DNA from: Granulosicoccus sp045106475
GTDB lineage: Bacteria; Pseudomonadota; Gammaproteobacteria; Granulosicoccales; Granulosicoccaceae
Assembly (NCBI GenBank): GCA_045106475.1
Contig: JBGCEO010000011.1
Span: forward strand, 67,559-131,558
Direction: 5' to 3'
DNA length: 64,000 bases
Shown here in pieces: positions 51,587-61,446 of this stretch. How positions within the stretch are numbered: the first letter of the stretch is position 1; each line of letters begins with the position of its first letter. The notes under the pieces are model-generated. The model was not told the DNA's origin. It saw nothing but the letters and a program-made list of their open reading frames with translations, and ran no database searches. The position numbers and the translations under genes are program-made.

Positions 51587-53182
51587 TTAGTTGAATACCT
51601 GCTCGCGCGTGGCCAGAAACTCTACCTCGGGCCAACGCTCTTGTGACATTTGCAGATTGACTCGTGTGGGCGCTAAATAGACCAGTTCATCTGCATGATC
51701 AAAAGACAGGTTCATATCCAGTTTACGCTTGAAATCGCCCAGCATTTTTTCATCCGCACAACGGATCCAGCGGGCCTGCTGCACACCTACTGTCTCGAAC
51801 TGGCACTCTACCTTGTATTCATCCCGCAATCGCTGAGCCACTACCTCGAACTGTAAAACACCCACAGCCCCGAGAATCAGATCATTGCTGACCAAGGGTT
51901 TAAACAATTGAGTAGCCCCTTCTTCGCAAAGCTGACTCAAGCCCTTCTGAAGAGCTTTCATCTTCAATGGATCTTTCAAAACTGCACGGCGAAACAACTC
52001 AGGCGCAAAGTTGGGAATACCGGTAAAAGCAAGATCTTCTCCTACCGTAAAAGTGTCGCCTATCCGGATGGTTCCGTGATTGTGTAAACCAATGATATCG
52101 CCGCTGTAAGCCTGCTCAACAAGCCCACGGTCGGCTGCCAAAAAAGTGAGTGCATCGTTCAATCGAACCTCTTTACCTAAACGCACGTGCCTGACTTTCA
52201 TGCCTTTGGTGAAACTGCCTGAGCAAATCCGCACAAAAGCAACGCGATCACGATGCTGTGGATCCATGTTTGCCTGAATCTTGAACGCAAAGCCTGTAAA
52301 TTTTTCCTCTGTGGCCGCAACCTCTCGGGTGACTGTCGGGCGATTTTGGGGTGCTGGTGCATACTTGACGAAGTCAGCGAGTAGCTCTGCTACTCCAAAA
52401 TTATTGATAGCTGAGCCGAAATACACTGGAGTCAGCTCACCAGCCCTGTAGGCTTCAAGATCGAACTCATGACACGCGCCTTGCACCAGTTCGAGTTCCT
52501 CACGAAGCTCTGCAGCCATATCACCGAGTATTTCGTCCAGCTTGGGATTGTCTATACCTTCTACAACTTCTCCCTCCTGCATTTTGCCGCCATGAGTCGC
52601 TGAATAGAAATGGACCTTTCCAGTATGCAGGTGGTAGACCCCCTTGAAACGCTTTCCCATACCAATTGGCCAGGTGATGGGGGCACAGCGAATGTTGAGC
52701 ATCTGCTCGACCTCATCCATTAATTCAATAGGATCGCGCCCCTCACGATCGAGCTTGTTTATAAAGGTCATAACCGGAGTGGTGCGAAGCCTGCAGACGT
52801 CCATCAGTTTTTCTGTTCGACCTTCGACGCCCTTGGCAACATCGATAACCATCAGAGCAGAATCAACAGCAGTCAAAGTGCGATAGGTATCTTCCGAGAA
52901 ATCCTCGTGCCCGGGAGTATCAAGCAAATTGACGATGTGGTCGGCAAACGGAAATTGCATCACCGATGAGGTAACAGATATCCCTCGCTCTTGCTCCATC
53001 GCCATCCAGTCTGACGTGGCATGTCGAGCAGCCTTACGCCCTTTTACAGTACCAGCAAGCTGTATGGCACCACCAAACAGCAACAGTTTTTCAGTTAGCG
53101 TCGTTTTGCCTGCATCGGGGTGCGAAATGATGGCAAATGTTCTTCGCTTGTTGATTTCATTAAGAAAGTCGGCATTTGCCAT
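51587..53182 (-). CDS. prfC: Peptide chain release factor 3
   Basis: A 531-residue GTPase. G1 is SHPDAGKTTLTEKLL, G3 LLDTPGHEDFSEDTYRTL, G4 FINKLDREGRDP; switch 1 contains RHATSDWMAMEQERGIS. The RF3-specific C-terminal region includes FQAN/KIQANMDPQHRDRVAF, AYSGDIIGLHNHGTIRIGDTF and GAVGVLQFEVVAQRL. RF3 removes RF1 or RF2 from the ribosome after peptide release. The length equals the usual size for RF3. Confidence 0.97.
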   Translation of the reverse strand: MANADFLNEINKRRTFAIISHPDAGKTTLTEKLLLFGGAIQLAGTVKGRKAARHATSDWMAMEQERGISVTSSVMQFPFADHIVNLLDTPGHEDFSEDTYRTLTAVDSALMVIDVAKGVEGRTEKLMDVCRLRTTPVMTFINKLDREGRDPIELMDEVEQMLNIRCAPITWPIGMGKRFKGVYHLHTGKVHFYSATHGGKMQEGEVVEGIDNPKLDEILGDMAAELREELELVQGACHEFDLEAYRAGELTPVYFGSAINNFGVAELLADFVKYAPAPQNRPTVTREVAATEEKFTGFAFKIQANMDPQHRDRVAFVRICSGSFTKGMKVRHVRLGKEVRLNDALTFLAADRGLVEQAYSGDIIGLHNHGTIRIGDTFTVGEDLAFTGIPNFAPELFRRAVLKDPLKMKALQKGLSQLCEEGATQLFKPLVSNDLILGAVGVLQFEVVAQRLRDEYKVECQFETVGVQQARWIRCADEKMLGDFKRKLDMNLSFDHADELVYLAPTRVNLQMSQERWPEVEFLATREQVFN

Positions 53183-53404
53183 GTATTTAAATTCCCATTT
53201 CGCACACCGTATTTGTGCGAAAAATTACGTTGACTCTAAGCCGTGACTTCCAAGTAGTTTGCCAAGACCTACAGCCAGCAAAACCTCCCATCAAAGCATT
53301 GATTGATTCAGCCGCTATTTTAGCAAAATGATCAGGTGTTATGAATCGCCCGCATTTAAATGCTCTTGCACTGCCCCAACCCGCCGAGGCGCTCCTTTGC
53401 ATCA

Positions 53405-53902
53405 CTAGTGCTGCGTAGTATGACCCTGGTCATCAGCAACAATGCTGCGCGCCATTACCAGAGCATCCTCTCGACCTTGATGAGAGTCGTAGTAGCCCTT
53501 GCGCAAACCGATTTCATTGAATCCCGATCGTTGATACAAGTCCACCGCTCGCGGGTTGGATGGCCGAACTTCGAGAAACACAATATGCGCACGTTTGATG
53601 CTTGCCTGACTGACCAGATGCTCGAGCAGTAATCTGGCAAATCCTTGACGTTGAAAAGGCTTATCAATGCACAGGTTCAGAATGTGCGCCTCGTCTACGC
53701 TAATCTGCATAACACCGTAACCAATCACCTCTTTGTCCAGCTGCACAAGCTGACAAATGTAGCCGGCTTTCAGACAGTCCCTGAAGATTCCGTCACTCCA
53801 GGAAAACTCGTAGTTGCGTCTCTCCATTGTGCCAATCAGTGCCACATGCCGTGAACCCATGGCCGAGAAAGTCAATTCGCCTGAAGCGGCATTGATACTC
53901 AT
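53405..53902 (-). CDS. rimI: Ribosomal protein S18-alanine N-acetyltransferase RimI
   Basis: A 165-residue GNAT acetyltransferase. The acetyl-CoA loop is QRQGFARLLLEHL, following AHILNLCIDKPF (beta-4). The RimI-type tail VRPSNPRAVDLYQRSGFNEIGLRKGYY contains the expected Tyr and Glu residues. It acetylates the N-terminal alanine of S18. It starts 3 bp after the HolD-like gene, the same order as holD-rimI in enteric bacteria, which supports both calls. Confidence 0.9.
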   Translation of the reverse strand: MSINAASGELTFSAMGSRHVALIGTMERRNYEFSWSDGIFRDCLKAGYICQLVQLDKEVIGYGVMQISVDEAHILNLCIDKPFQRQGFARLLLEHLVSQASIKRAHIVFLEVRPSNPRAVDLYQRSGFNEIGLRKGYYDSHQGREDALVMARSIVADDQGHTTQH

Positions 53903-53905
53903 AGA

Positions 53906-54568
53906 TTAAGCAGCGAGATGCTGCTGCAGCGCCTTCAACACCTGCCAGGCCTGCCGTTTTCGCCAGTTTTCCTGCAGCAATAGTTCCGGATGAGCAATGC
54001 GCCAGGTAGGTAATCCAGACTCTGCCAATCGACAGTGGTTTGCATCAGCCCTTATGTCGTTGCTATCGTCCATAGGCATCAATACAAGCACGGCACGGGT
54101 ATGCGCAGTACATGCCCTGCCAACAGTGGACTCACAAATTGATTGATCATGTCCAGGTAGCAGGCTATCGGCCAATGCACACTGCAAAACATCCGATCGA
54201 TTAAGACCGATAGAGCGCATCATCAACTCAAACAACTGCGCTGAATCTCCAGTGAGCGGTAGATCAGTGTCGCTCTCCTGCTTGTCGTTATGCTTAAAAC
54301 GTTGAACAACCACCAGTACAGGTGCTTCCGGGTGACCCAGCGTAGTATGCACAGCACCCTTGTATCCAAAATTCGCCAGTAACCTATCTGGCAAACACAG
54401 CCCTAGTTCAGGCATCGTGTCGGGTAGATTGCTTGCTGATAGCGTTGAAGGAACTTGCACAGTGCTCGCCGGCGCAACCGATCCACCCTGTCGAGAAACC
54501 CAAGGAACAATACCCATCGCCTCCAGGCAATGCAGTTGACGTTCACTAAAGCCCACGGTGTCAGTCAC
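53906..54568 (-). CDS. HolD-like (DNA polymerase III psi) protein with UDG-like fold
   Basis: About 220 residues from a GTG at 54568, 7 bp after the pssA stop. The N-terminus FSERQLHCLEAMGIVPWVSR resembles the chi-binding start of psi (E. coli: QLQQLGITQWSLR). LPLTGDSAQLFELMMRSIGL then SDVLQC aligns with both psi and the G-x-AGxLL block of uracil-DNA glycosylases. WRIAHPELLLQ and RQAWQVLKAL match the HPxxLL end of UDG families. The catalytic GEAPG motif is missing. Position directly before rimI is that of holD. Probably a clamp-loader psi subunit; a degenerate UDG is the alternative. Confidence 0.6.
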   Translation of the reverse strand: MTDTVGFSERQLHCLEAMGIVPWVSRQGGSVAPASTVQVPSTLSASNLPDTMPELGLCLPDRLLANFGYKGAVHTTLGHPEAPVLVVVQRFKHNDKQESDTDLPLTGDSAQLFELMMRSIGLNRSDVLQCALADSLLPGHDQSICESTVGRACTAHTRAVLVLMPMDDSNDIRADANHCRLAESGLPTWRIAHPELLLQENWRKRQAWQVLKALQQHLAA

Positions 54569-54575
54569 AGCGCTT

Positions 54576-55346
54576 TCAGCTAGCGCGACCAACCCTATTA
54601 CGTTTGCGATACAAACGAAACAGGAAGTAGACCGGCCCTGACAATCCATAGAGCACTGCAGCGATGAGAATCATTTTTGGCGGGTCTACTGCGGTCACAA
54701 CAAACAACAGAAGCAAACCCAGCAACATCGCAAATGGTACCTTTCGATTGGTTCCCAGGTCTTTGAAACTGTAGTAAGTGAAAGTACTTACCATAGCGAT
54801 ACCACTGAATAAGGTCATGATACAAACCAGTATGACAACATCAGGGCCTTTCACACCAAGATCACCCATTACCCAGACAAAACTTCCCAATATAGCCGCA
54901 GCTGCGGGACATGCCAGCCCCTGAAAAAAGCGTTTGTCAGCGGTGCCCACCGCAACGTTGAATCTTGCCAAGCGCAATCCACAACAGGCGGTATATACAA
55001 AGGCGATCACCCAACTCAATTGTCCGTACTGAGCTTCAGTCAGACTGGATAACGACCAGGTATACACTAAAAACGCCGGAGCCATACCAAAGGAAATCAT
55101 GTCTGCCATGCTGTCATATTCAGCACCAAATGCAGTAGTCGTATTGGTCATCCGCGCAACACGACCATCGAAACCATCCAGCACCATCGCAACGATAATC
55201 GCAATGCCACCGGATCGAAAGTCAGCGTTGTAAGCCGCAATGATACTGTAGAAACCCGCAAACAATGCGCTGGTCGTAAACAGATTAGGCAACAGATAGA
55301 TGCCCCTGGATGGCTGTTTTTGCACTTTAGCTGGTTCGACCATCAT
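54576..55346 (-). CDS. pssA: CDP-diacylglycerol--serine O-phosphatidyltransferase
   Basis: About 256 residues from the ATG at 55346 (MMVEPAKVQKQPSRGIYLLPN). The CDP-alcohol phosphotransferase motif is complete: DGFDGRVARMTN then AFGAEYDSMADMISFG, with the Asp quartet and Gly residues in place. About eight hydrophobic segments follow. It makes phosphatidylserine, the precursor of phosphatidylethanolamine. This membrane-bound type is the Gram-positive or yeast-like form, widespread in non-enteric Proteobacteria. It follows ilvBH on the same strand with a 105-bp gap, a neighbourhood seen in several gammaproteobacteria. Confidence 0.93.
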   Translation of the reverse strand: MMVEPAKVQKQPSRGIYLLPNLFTTSALFAGFYSIIAAYNADFRSGGIAIIVAMVLDGFDGRVARMTNTTTAFGAEYDSMADMISFGMAPAFLVYTWSLSSLTEAQYGQLSWVIAFVYTACCGLRLARFNVAVGTADKRFFQGLACPAAAAILGSFVWVMGDLGVKGPDVVILVCIMTLFSGIAMVSTFTYYSFKDLGTNRKVPFAMLLGLLLLFVVTAVDPPKMILIAAVLYGLSGPVYFLFRLYRKRNRVGRAS

Positions 55347-55451
55347 CTGTTCTCTACCTTCACCTGAATGATTACGAGCTCTGCAAGGTATTGCTCCACG
55401 TGGTGTGGACGAGAATGCCGCACCCGACATTCGCGCCCAACCACCCTTTGA

Positions 55452-55949
55452 TCAAGGCTTGAGGCTTTTGTCGCCTCTCGCGATACCCGTCGCCCCTGAA
55501 CGCACCACCTCGATTACATTATCGCGGCTACATGCATCCAGGAATGCATTTAGTTTGTGATCATCGCCTGTTAGTTCAATAACGTAACTCGAATCAGTGA
55601 CATCAAGAATCCGTCCCCTAAAAATGTCAGTCAAACGTTTTAATTCTTCACGACCCTGATCAACCGCTCTAACCTTGATCAACATGATTTCGCGTTCGAT
55701 GAACTGGACTTCTGTTAGGTCGGTTAATCTGACAACATCAATCAGCTTGTTCAGCTGCTTGATTATTTGCTCGACAACACGCTCAGTACCGATCGATACA
55801 ATCGTCATGCGCGAAAGCGTTGGATCGTGCGTTGCAGCAACCGTTAACGACTCGATGTTGTAGCCGCGTGCGCTAAACAAACCGGATACTCGAGACAGTG
55901 CACCTGATTCGTTCTCCATCAATACCGAGATAACGTGCCGACGCTTCAT
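55452..55949 (-). CDS. ilvH: Acetolactate synthase small (regulatory) subunit
   Basis: A 165-residue regulatory subunit. An N-terminal ACT domain starts RRHVISVLMENESGALSRVSGLFSARGYNIESLTVA, and a second ACT-like half contains ELKRLTDIFRGRILDVTDSSYVIELTG. It confers valine feedback control on IlvB. The start overlaps the ilvB stop by 4 bp (ATGA). Length is normal. Confidence 0.96.
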   Translation of the reverse strand: MKRRHVISVLMENESGALSRVSGLFSARGYNIESLTVAATHDPTLSRMTIVSIGTERVVEQIIKQLNKLIDVVRLTDLTEVQFIEREIMLIKVRAVDQGREELKRLTDIFRGRILDVTDSSYVIELTGDDHKLNAFLDACSRDNVIEVVRSGATGIARGDKSLKP

Positions 55950-57712
55950 GCGAGCTCCCGTGCAGGATTCATACGCATCTCATGATGTCCTTTACCAGCC
56001 TCGATCATAGGATAAACATTCTCAGTTTGATCTGTTTGAAAATCCATGAACACGAGACGATCTTTCATAGCCATAGCTTCGGCCATAGCACCATCAACAT
56101 CGGCCGGGTTTTCTACCCGCATACCCACATGGCCGTAGCTTTCCGTAAGTTTTACAAAATCCGGCAATGCATCGACGTATGAATGGGAGTAGCGTTTTTC
56201 ATAGCTGAACTCCTGCCATTGGCGCACCATTCCCATATACCTGTTGTTAAGACAAATAATTTTTATTGGTGTGCCATATTGCAGACAGGTGGACAGTTCT
56301 TGAATACACATCTGCACACTTGCTTCTCCAGTGATGCAGGCCACTGTCTCATCCGGGAAGGCCAATTGCACGCCGATGGCAGCTGGCAGACCAAATCCCA
56401 TGGTTCCCAAGCCTCCAGAGTTGATCCAGCGTCGCGGTTTGTCGAATCCGTAAAATTGAGCAGCCCACATCTGGTGCTGCCCAACATCTGAGGTGATGTA
56501 GGCATCGCCTTTTGTCGCTCGCCACAGAGACTCGACCACCGCCTGCGGTTTGATCAATGTGTCACTCTTCTCGTATGACAGGCAATCCTCACTCTGCCAC
56601 CCCTTTATAGTTGCCCACCACTGAGCAATATCAGCAGGATCTGCCCGCTTCTCAGTTTCCTTTATTAAGGAAGTCATGGCTTCCAGAACCTGCGTAACAT
56701 TGCCGACGATAGGAACGTCGACAGTCACGGTTTTCGAAATGGAAGCCGGGTCTACATCGACATGAATAATTTTGGCATGAGGACAAAAGCTTTGTGTCTC
56801 ACCGGTGACTCGATCATCAAATCTTGCACCGATGGCAATGAGGACATCGCAATCGTGCATGGCCATATTGGCTTCGTAGGTGCCATGCATTCCCAGCATT
56901 CCCAGATTCTGTTTATTGGACGCCGGAAACGCACCCAACCCCATCAATGTCTGAGTGATTGGGTAGCCTAACAGTTCGGTAAAGGCGGTTAGCTGCTCAG
57001 CGCCATCGCCTAGCACCACACCTCCACCTGAATAGATCATCGGGCGCTTGGCCGACAATATTAGATCTACCGCCTTGCGAATCTGCCCAGGATGCCCTTG
57101 CTCAGCAGGGCTGTAAGAACGCATGTTGACCGTCTTTGAATAGTCAAACGGCACAGTTATCCCGGGCGTTGTGAAATCTTTTGGGATGTCGACCACGACA
57201 GGACCTGGTCGGCCAGTGGTCGCAACATGAAAGGCCTTTTTCAGCGTTTCAGCAAAATCTTCCAACGAGTTGACCAGAAAATTGTGCTTTACGCACGGGC
57301 GAGTGATGCCAATGCAATCTACCTCCTGGAAAGCATCACTGCCAATAAACCGGCTTTGCACCTGACCCGACAGAACCACCATCGGAATAGAATCCATAAA
57401 AGCTGTCGCTATGCCTGTTACGGCATTTGTGGCTCCCGGGCCTGACGTAACCAGAACAACGCCTGGTTTACCAGTGGCTCGAGCGTAACCATCAGCAGCG
57501 TGCGCCGCACACTGTTCGTGGCGCACCAGTATGTGTTTTACCGAATTTTGCTCGTACAGCGCATCATAGATATGCAGCACTGCACCGCCTGGATAACCAA
57601 ATATAAATTCCACACCCTCTTCCTTAAGAGCCTGGATCAGAACTTCACCACCGGATAATTCCACCGTTTTTTCCTCAAACTTACCAGCGTAATGGCTTGC
57701 TCGCATTACCAT
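55946..57712 (-). CDS. ilvB: Acetolactate synthase large (catalytic) subunit
   Basis: A 588-residue ThDP enzyme; the start is the ATG at 57712 or the one at 57706. The N-terminal PYR domain begins GGEVLIQALKEEGVEFIFGYPGGAVLHIYDAL, with the catalytic Glu in LVRHEQCAAHAADGYARATGK. The ThDP/Mg block is CITGEASVQMCIQELSTCLQYG...NNRYMGMVRQWQEFSY. It condenses pyruvate to acetolactate, or with 2-ketobutyrate to acetohydroxybutyrate, for Val, Leu and Ile synthesis. It heads the ilvB-ilvH pair, followed by pssA, the HolD-like gene and rimI. Confidence 0.96.
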   Translation of the reverse strand: MVMRASHYAGKFEEKTVELSGGEVLIQALKEEGVEFIFGYPGGAVLHIYDALYEQNSVKHILVRHEQCAAHAADGYARATGKPGVVLVTSGPGATNAVTGIATAFMDSIPMVVLSGQVQSRFIGSDAFQEVDCIGITRPCVKHNFLVNSLEDFAETLKKAFHVATTGRPGPVVVDIPKDFTTPGITVPFDYSKTVNMRSYSPAEQGHPGQIRKAVDLILSAKRPMIYSGGGVVLGDGAEQLTAFTELLGYPITQTLMGLGAFPASNKQNLGMLGMHGTYEANMAMHDCDVLIAIGARFDDRVTGETQSFCPHAKIIHVDVDPASISKTVTVDVPIVGNVTQVLEAMTSLIKETEKRADPADIAQWWATIKGWQSEDCLSYEKSDTLIKPQAVVESLWRATKGDAYITSDVGQHQMWAAQFYGFDKPRRWINSGGLGTMGFGLPAAIGVQLAFPDETVACITGEASVQMCIQELSTCLQYGTPIKIICLNNRYMGMVRQWQEFSYEKRYSHSYVDALPDFVKLTESYGHVGMRVENPADVDGAMAEAMAMKDRLVFMDFQTDQTENVYPMIEAGKGHHEMRMNPARELA

Positions 57713-58131
57713 CTTGAGGGATAGTCTCTCAGACTCAGCCCCTTTGGAAAACGAACCATTACAAATTAATATTAAAGACGCCGTCGAAAAAACTCACCGG
57801 AGCAAAGCTCAAGCGCATGAAGACAGCGTCGCGGATGTGTTCCAGAGGTGGCCAACAACTAAAAACCCGTGCTTAATGAGGGCGATGGTGGGTAGATCGC
57901 CGTTAAAACGCACCACGAGAGGTAACTCGGATACGAAACATGGATTTGCTGATGGACCGGATTGTGTCGAACCTCTTAACAGCTTGCAGTATAGCGCCTT
58001 GCGCACAATAGAGGGGAGCCAAGAAGCGGCCCATGATAGATTGGCACGAACCAAGCAGCATCGTCCTTGTCCATGACAGTGATATCGAACGTGAATAACC
58101 CATCCCACAAAGCCAGGCCCTAGAACATATC
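57713..58131. other. ilvB-BepA divergent intergenic region
   Basis: A 419-bp gap between divergent ilvB (-) and the BepA-like gene (+). On the minus strand a 19-codon frame (57818-57759) ends VFNINL but lacks the runs of Ile, Leu or Val expected of an attenuator leader. A small dyad, AGTCT-CTC-AGACT (57723-57735), lies just before ilvB. I see no convincing attenuator, riboswitch or gene here. Confidence 0.5.
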
Positions 58132-59661
58132 GTGTCCTCACAGTACGACAATCGACGACCGGATCACGTTTTGGCGCGCGCTCGACCATTTGCAAGACGG
58201 CTACGCTTAAGGCATCCCCTTGGACGTCTGCAACGTTACATTGCTTTCGTCTTGGGATTAGCACTTGTTGTTGTGTGTTGCTTCGGTGCCGTGGCACAGC
58301 AGAATCTACCCGATATGGGCGAACCTGCTGACAGTGCGCTCTCACCGCTGCAGGAACGCGATCTTGGCGCACGCTTCATGCGGCAAATTCGTGCCAGTCT
58401 GCCCTTGGTGCGGGATGTCCAGCTCAACGAATACATACAAAACCTAGGAAATCGACTGGTTCTAGCTGCTGGCAAGAGCGACACGCAAGATTTCACTTTC
58501 TTCATCATCAACGATCCACAAATAAACGCCTTCGCGATTCCTGGCGGGTATGTGGGGGTTAATTCCGGTTTGATTGCGGCCATGGACTTCGAAGAGCAAC
58601 TAGCGGGAGTCGTAGCTCATGAAGTAGCCCACGTAACGCAGCGTCATCATGCACGCGCGTTTGCCACCGGGAATCGTGCATCCTTGAGTGCAGCGGCAGC
58701 CGTTCTGGCGGCCATTATTATCGGCCAAGCGTCTCCCCAGGCCGGGCAGGCCGCCCTGGCTGCAGGCCTGGCAGCAAGCCAACAGTCGGCAATCAACTTC
58801 ACCCGTGCCAACGAAGTAGAGGCAGACAGAATAGGCATAGAGATACTATCAAACGCTCAGTATGACCCGAAGGCCATGGCAGAGTCCTTCGCCATTTTGC
58901 GAAGAAAGAATTCACTCAACACCGCTAACAGACAACTGGAATATCTGCGCACGCACCCACTGGATAACAATCGAATAGCAGAAGCCACTGATCGAGCCAG
59001 CAGCAAGCCCCGGAAAGAACGCGTATCCACTCTCGATTATCAATTATTCAGGGCCAGGCTCGCCGTGCTGACCTCCACCGACACGGGGCAACTTCAGCGC
59101 AGCTACCTGGCATCGCACAAACGTGGCGCTCAAGTAGATTCTGCCTATGCCCTGGCGTTAATCAACCACCGCGCCAATCGATCAAAAGAAGCTCAAACCT
59201 TCCTCGCTGAGCTTAAGCTGCTGGCACCCGCACATCCCATGGTCGAACTCCTGAGCGCAGATATAAACAGCCGTAAAGACAATCGAAGCAACGATTCAAG
59301 ACTCGCAGCGTTGTCCGACCTGTATCCCGAACAATATTCAATTGTTGAAAAAAGACTGGAGCAGTTGACGCGTTCTCGCCGCCTCGGCGAGGCTCTGCGT
59401 GTAGCTAACCACTACATACGCAATAGCGACAACACTCATCCGCTGGCATGGAGACAATTGGCCGCCATACAAGAACTGCTTGATGATCAGGCGGCAAGCC
59501 ACGAATCTTTGGCGCGCTACTTTGAAGCGATTAATGAACTGCAACGTGCAACGGGGCAGCTTGAACTGGCGCTTCGTGAAGTCACAGCCGATTCTCAAGA
59601 CAGGCTAAGACTGGAGGCTAATCTTAAGGGACTGCGAAACCGGGCAAGTAGTCTCAGATAG
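58132..59661 (+). CDS. M48 metalloprotease with TPR domain, BepA-like
   Basis: A 509-residue periplasmic protease. The start is uncertain: GTG at 58132 gives about 34 basic residues before the signal helix (IAFVLGLALVVVCCFGAVAQ). The zinc site is HEVAHVTQRHH plus the downstream ANEVEADRIGIEIL glutamate. Conserved ERDLGARFMRQI and NAFAIPGGYVGVNSGLI fit BepA (YfgC). A C-terminal half of TPR-like helices (about 290-505) follows. BepA degrades or aids assembly of LptD and other barrels at the BAM complex, an attractive role in a genome segment with many barrel proteins. Confidence 0.9.
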   Translation: MSSQYDNRRPDHVLARARPFARRLRLRHPLGRLQRYIAFVLGLALVVVCCFGAVAQQNLPDMGEPADSALSPLQERDLGARFMRQIRASLPLVRDVQLNEYIQNLGNRLVLAAGKSDTQDFTFFIINDPQINAFAIPGGYVGVNSGLIAAMDFEEQLAGVVAHEVAHVTQRHHARAFATGNRASLSAAAAVLAAIIIGQASPQAGQAALAAGLAASQQSAINFTRANEVEADRIGIEILSNAQYDPKAMAESFAILRRKNSLNTANRQLEYLRTHPLDNNRIAEATDRASSKPRKERVSTLDYQLFRARLAVLTSTDTGQLQRSYLASHKRGAQVDSAYALALINHRANRSKEAQTFLAELKLLAPAHPMVELLSADINSRKDNRSNDSRLAALSDLYPEQYSIVEKRLEQLTRSRRLGEALRVANHYIRNSDNTHPLAWRQLAAIQELLDDQAASHESLARYFEAINELQRATGQLELALREVTADSQDRLRLEANLKGLRNRASSLR

Positions 59662-59677
59662 ACAAAACTAAAGAGAT

Positions 59678-59713
59678 AAAAAAAGGGCAAGAACACATTA
59701 TGCATTCTTGCCC
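59678..59713 (-). terminator. Rho-independent terminator of pckA
   Basis: On the minus strand GGGCAAGAA (59713-59705) and TTCTTGCCC (59693-59685) form a 9-bp stem with an 11-nt loop, followed by seven T residues (59684-59678). It lies about 110 bp after the pckA stop. The plus-strand BepA-like gene ends nearby at 59661. Confidence 0.85.
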
Positions 59714-59820
59714 TCAACAGAGTCTCCAATCAAGAATTGGAGTCTCCGGGTTTACTCAGTCGAGGCTCTTGTTTGTATTACCCACCTCATATCCTTCGTT
59801 AGCAGAGGCCCGCGCCGCTA

Positions 59821-61446
59821 TCAGGAGAGCGATGGCCCAGCGGCGATCAATTCCCGCCCACTCTCAGTATCGGTGTACTGTTTGAAATTTTCGATAAACA
59901 GTGATGCGAGCTTTTCAGCCTCTGTTACCCATTTGGAAGGGTCATCATAAGTACTGCGAGGATCAAGAAATCGTGATTCGACACCTGATAATTGCTGTGG
60001 AACTGCCAGGTTGAAGGTGGGAATCACTGTCGTATCGCTCTGATCAATTGACCCATCGATAATCGCATCGATGATTGCCCGTGTTGCCTTGATCGATATC
60101 CGTTCGCCTGTTCCATTCCAACCTGTATTAACAAGGTATGCCTTTGCCCCGCAAGCCTGCATCCGTTTGGCAAGTTCATCAGCATATTTAGTTGGGTGCA
60201 AACTTAGAAATGCTTTACCAAAGCACGCTGAGAACGTGGGCTGTGGACTGGTGATTCCAAGTTCGGTTCCAGCAAGTTTGGCTGTAAAACCTGATAGAAA
60301 ATGATAGCGAGTTTGCTCTGGCGTAAGAATCGATACAGCTGGTAAAACGCCAAACGCATCCGCAGTTAGAAAAATAACTTTGCTTGCGTGGCCTGCACGA
60401 GATACCGGCTTGGCAATGTTTTCAATGTGGTTGATTGGATACGACACCCGTGCATTTTCTGTTTTGCTGGCATCATCAAAATCAACAGAACCATCTGCTC
60501 TAACCACTACGTTTTCCAGCAACGCATCACGGCGGATAGCGCCGTAGATATCAGGTTCGGCCTCCGCGCTCAGGCGAATGGTTTTAGCATAGCAACCGCC
60601 TTCGAAATTGAATACACCCTCGTCATCCCAACCATGCTCGTCATCACCGATCAGTAAGCGTTTTGGATCTGTGGACAAGGTCGTTTTGCCAGTGCCTGAT
60701 AATCCAAAAAATACCGCTGTATCGCCCTTCTCGCCTACGTTCGCAGAACAGTGCATCGACGCAATACCCTGCAGAGGGAGAAGAAAATTCATGTATGAGA
60801 AAAGACCTTTCTTCATCTCGCCGCCATACCAGCTACCGCCGATAAGTTGCATTTTTTCAGAGTAATTGAATGCAACAAAATTCTCTGAGTTCATGCCGTG
60901 TTCCTGCCATTTCTCATTGATGACAGAAGCACCGTTTAACACCACGAAGTCTGGCTCAAAAGACGCGAGTTCATCAATGGACGGGCGGATGAACATATTG
61001 GTTACAAAATGTGCCTGCCACGCTACTTCCGTGACAAAGCGTACATTCAGGCGGCTATTTTCATTTGCTCCGCAGTAGGCATCAACGACAAACAAACGTT
61101 TGCCAGTTAGATGATCACCCACCAGTTTTTTCAGATCATTCCATACCGGCTCGGATATAGGCTTATTGTCATTAGCGCCCTGATCTGCCCACCAAAGAAC
61201 ATCCTTTGTCAGTGCGTCCTCAACAATATATTTATCTTTTGGGCTACGACCAGTGAACTTTCCAGTGTCCACGGCAATGGCACCAGAGCTGGTTAAAGTT
61301 CCACGTTCCAGAGCCTGCAAATCAGTTCGAGATTCTTCTTCGAACAATTGCTGATAGCTTGGGTTGTATATGATCTCTGCCGCAGATGAGATACCGCAGT
61401 CAGAAAGGTTCAGTCCAGTGGTAACGAGACGAGCCGGCTGATTCAT
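59821..61446 (-). CDS. pckA: Phosphoenolpyruvate carboxykinase (ATP)
   Basis: A 541-residue PEPCK with a good ribosome binding site (TTTGGAG). Motifs seen: GAIAVDTGKFTGRSPKDKYIV, the kinase-1a P-loop GLSGTGKTTLSTD, kinase-2 LLIGDDEHGWDDEGVFNFEGGCYAKT, and RVSYPINHI. It converts oxaloacetate plus ATP to PEP at the start of gluconeogenesis. Normal length for the ATP-dependent form. It is transcribed alone, with a 359-bp upstream region and its own terminator. Confidence 0.97.
   Translation of the reverse strand: MNQPARLVTTGLNLSDCGISSAAEIIYNPSYQQLFEEESRTDLQALERGTLTSSGAIAVDTGKFTGRSPKDKYIVEDALTKDVLWWADQGANDNKPISEPVWNDLKKLVGDHLTGKRLFVVDAYCGANENSRLNVRFVTEVAWQAHFVTNMFIRPSIDELASFEPDFVVLNGASVINEKWQEHGMNSENFVAFNYSEKMQLIGGSWYGGEMKKGLFSYMNFLLPLQGIASMHCSANVGEKGDTAVFFGLSGTGKTTLSTDPKRLLIGDDEHGWDDEGVFNFEGGCYAKTIRLSAEAEPDIYGAIRRDALLENVVVRADGSVDFDDASKTENARVSYPINHIENIAKPVSRAGHASKVIFLTADAFGVLPAVSILTPEQTRYHFLSGFTAKLAGTELGITSPQPTFSACFGKAFLSLHPTKYADELAKRMQACGAKAYLVNTGWNGTGERISIKATRAIIDAIIDGSIDQSDTTVIPTFNLAVPQQLSGVESRFLDPRSTYDDPSKWVTEAEKLASLFIENFKQYTDTESGRELIAAGPSLS

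Noticed and set aside
57759..57818. Leader peptide for ilvB attenuation
   Set aside because: The 19-codon frame has no run of branched-chain codons, no ribosome binding site, and no terminator/antiterminator pair was found.
57809..58372. 187-codon minus-strand frame upstream of ilvB
   Set aside because: It is antisense to the start of the BepA-like gene, has Arg/Val-rich non-protein composition and no homology-like motifs.
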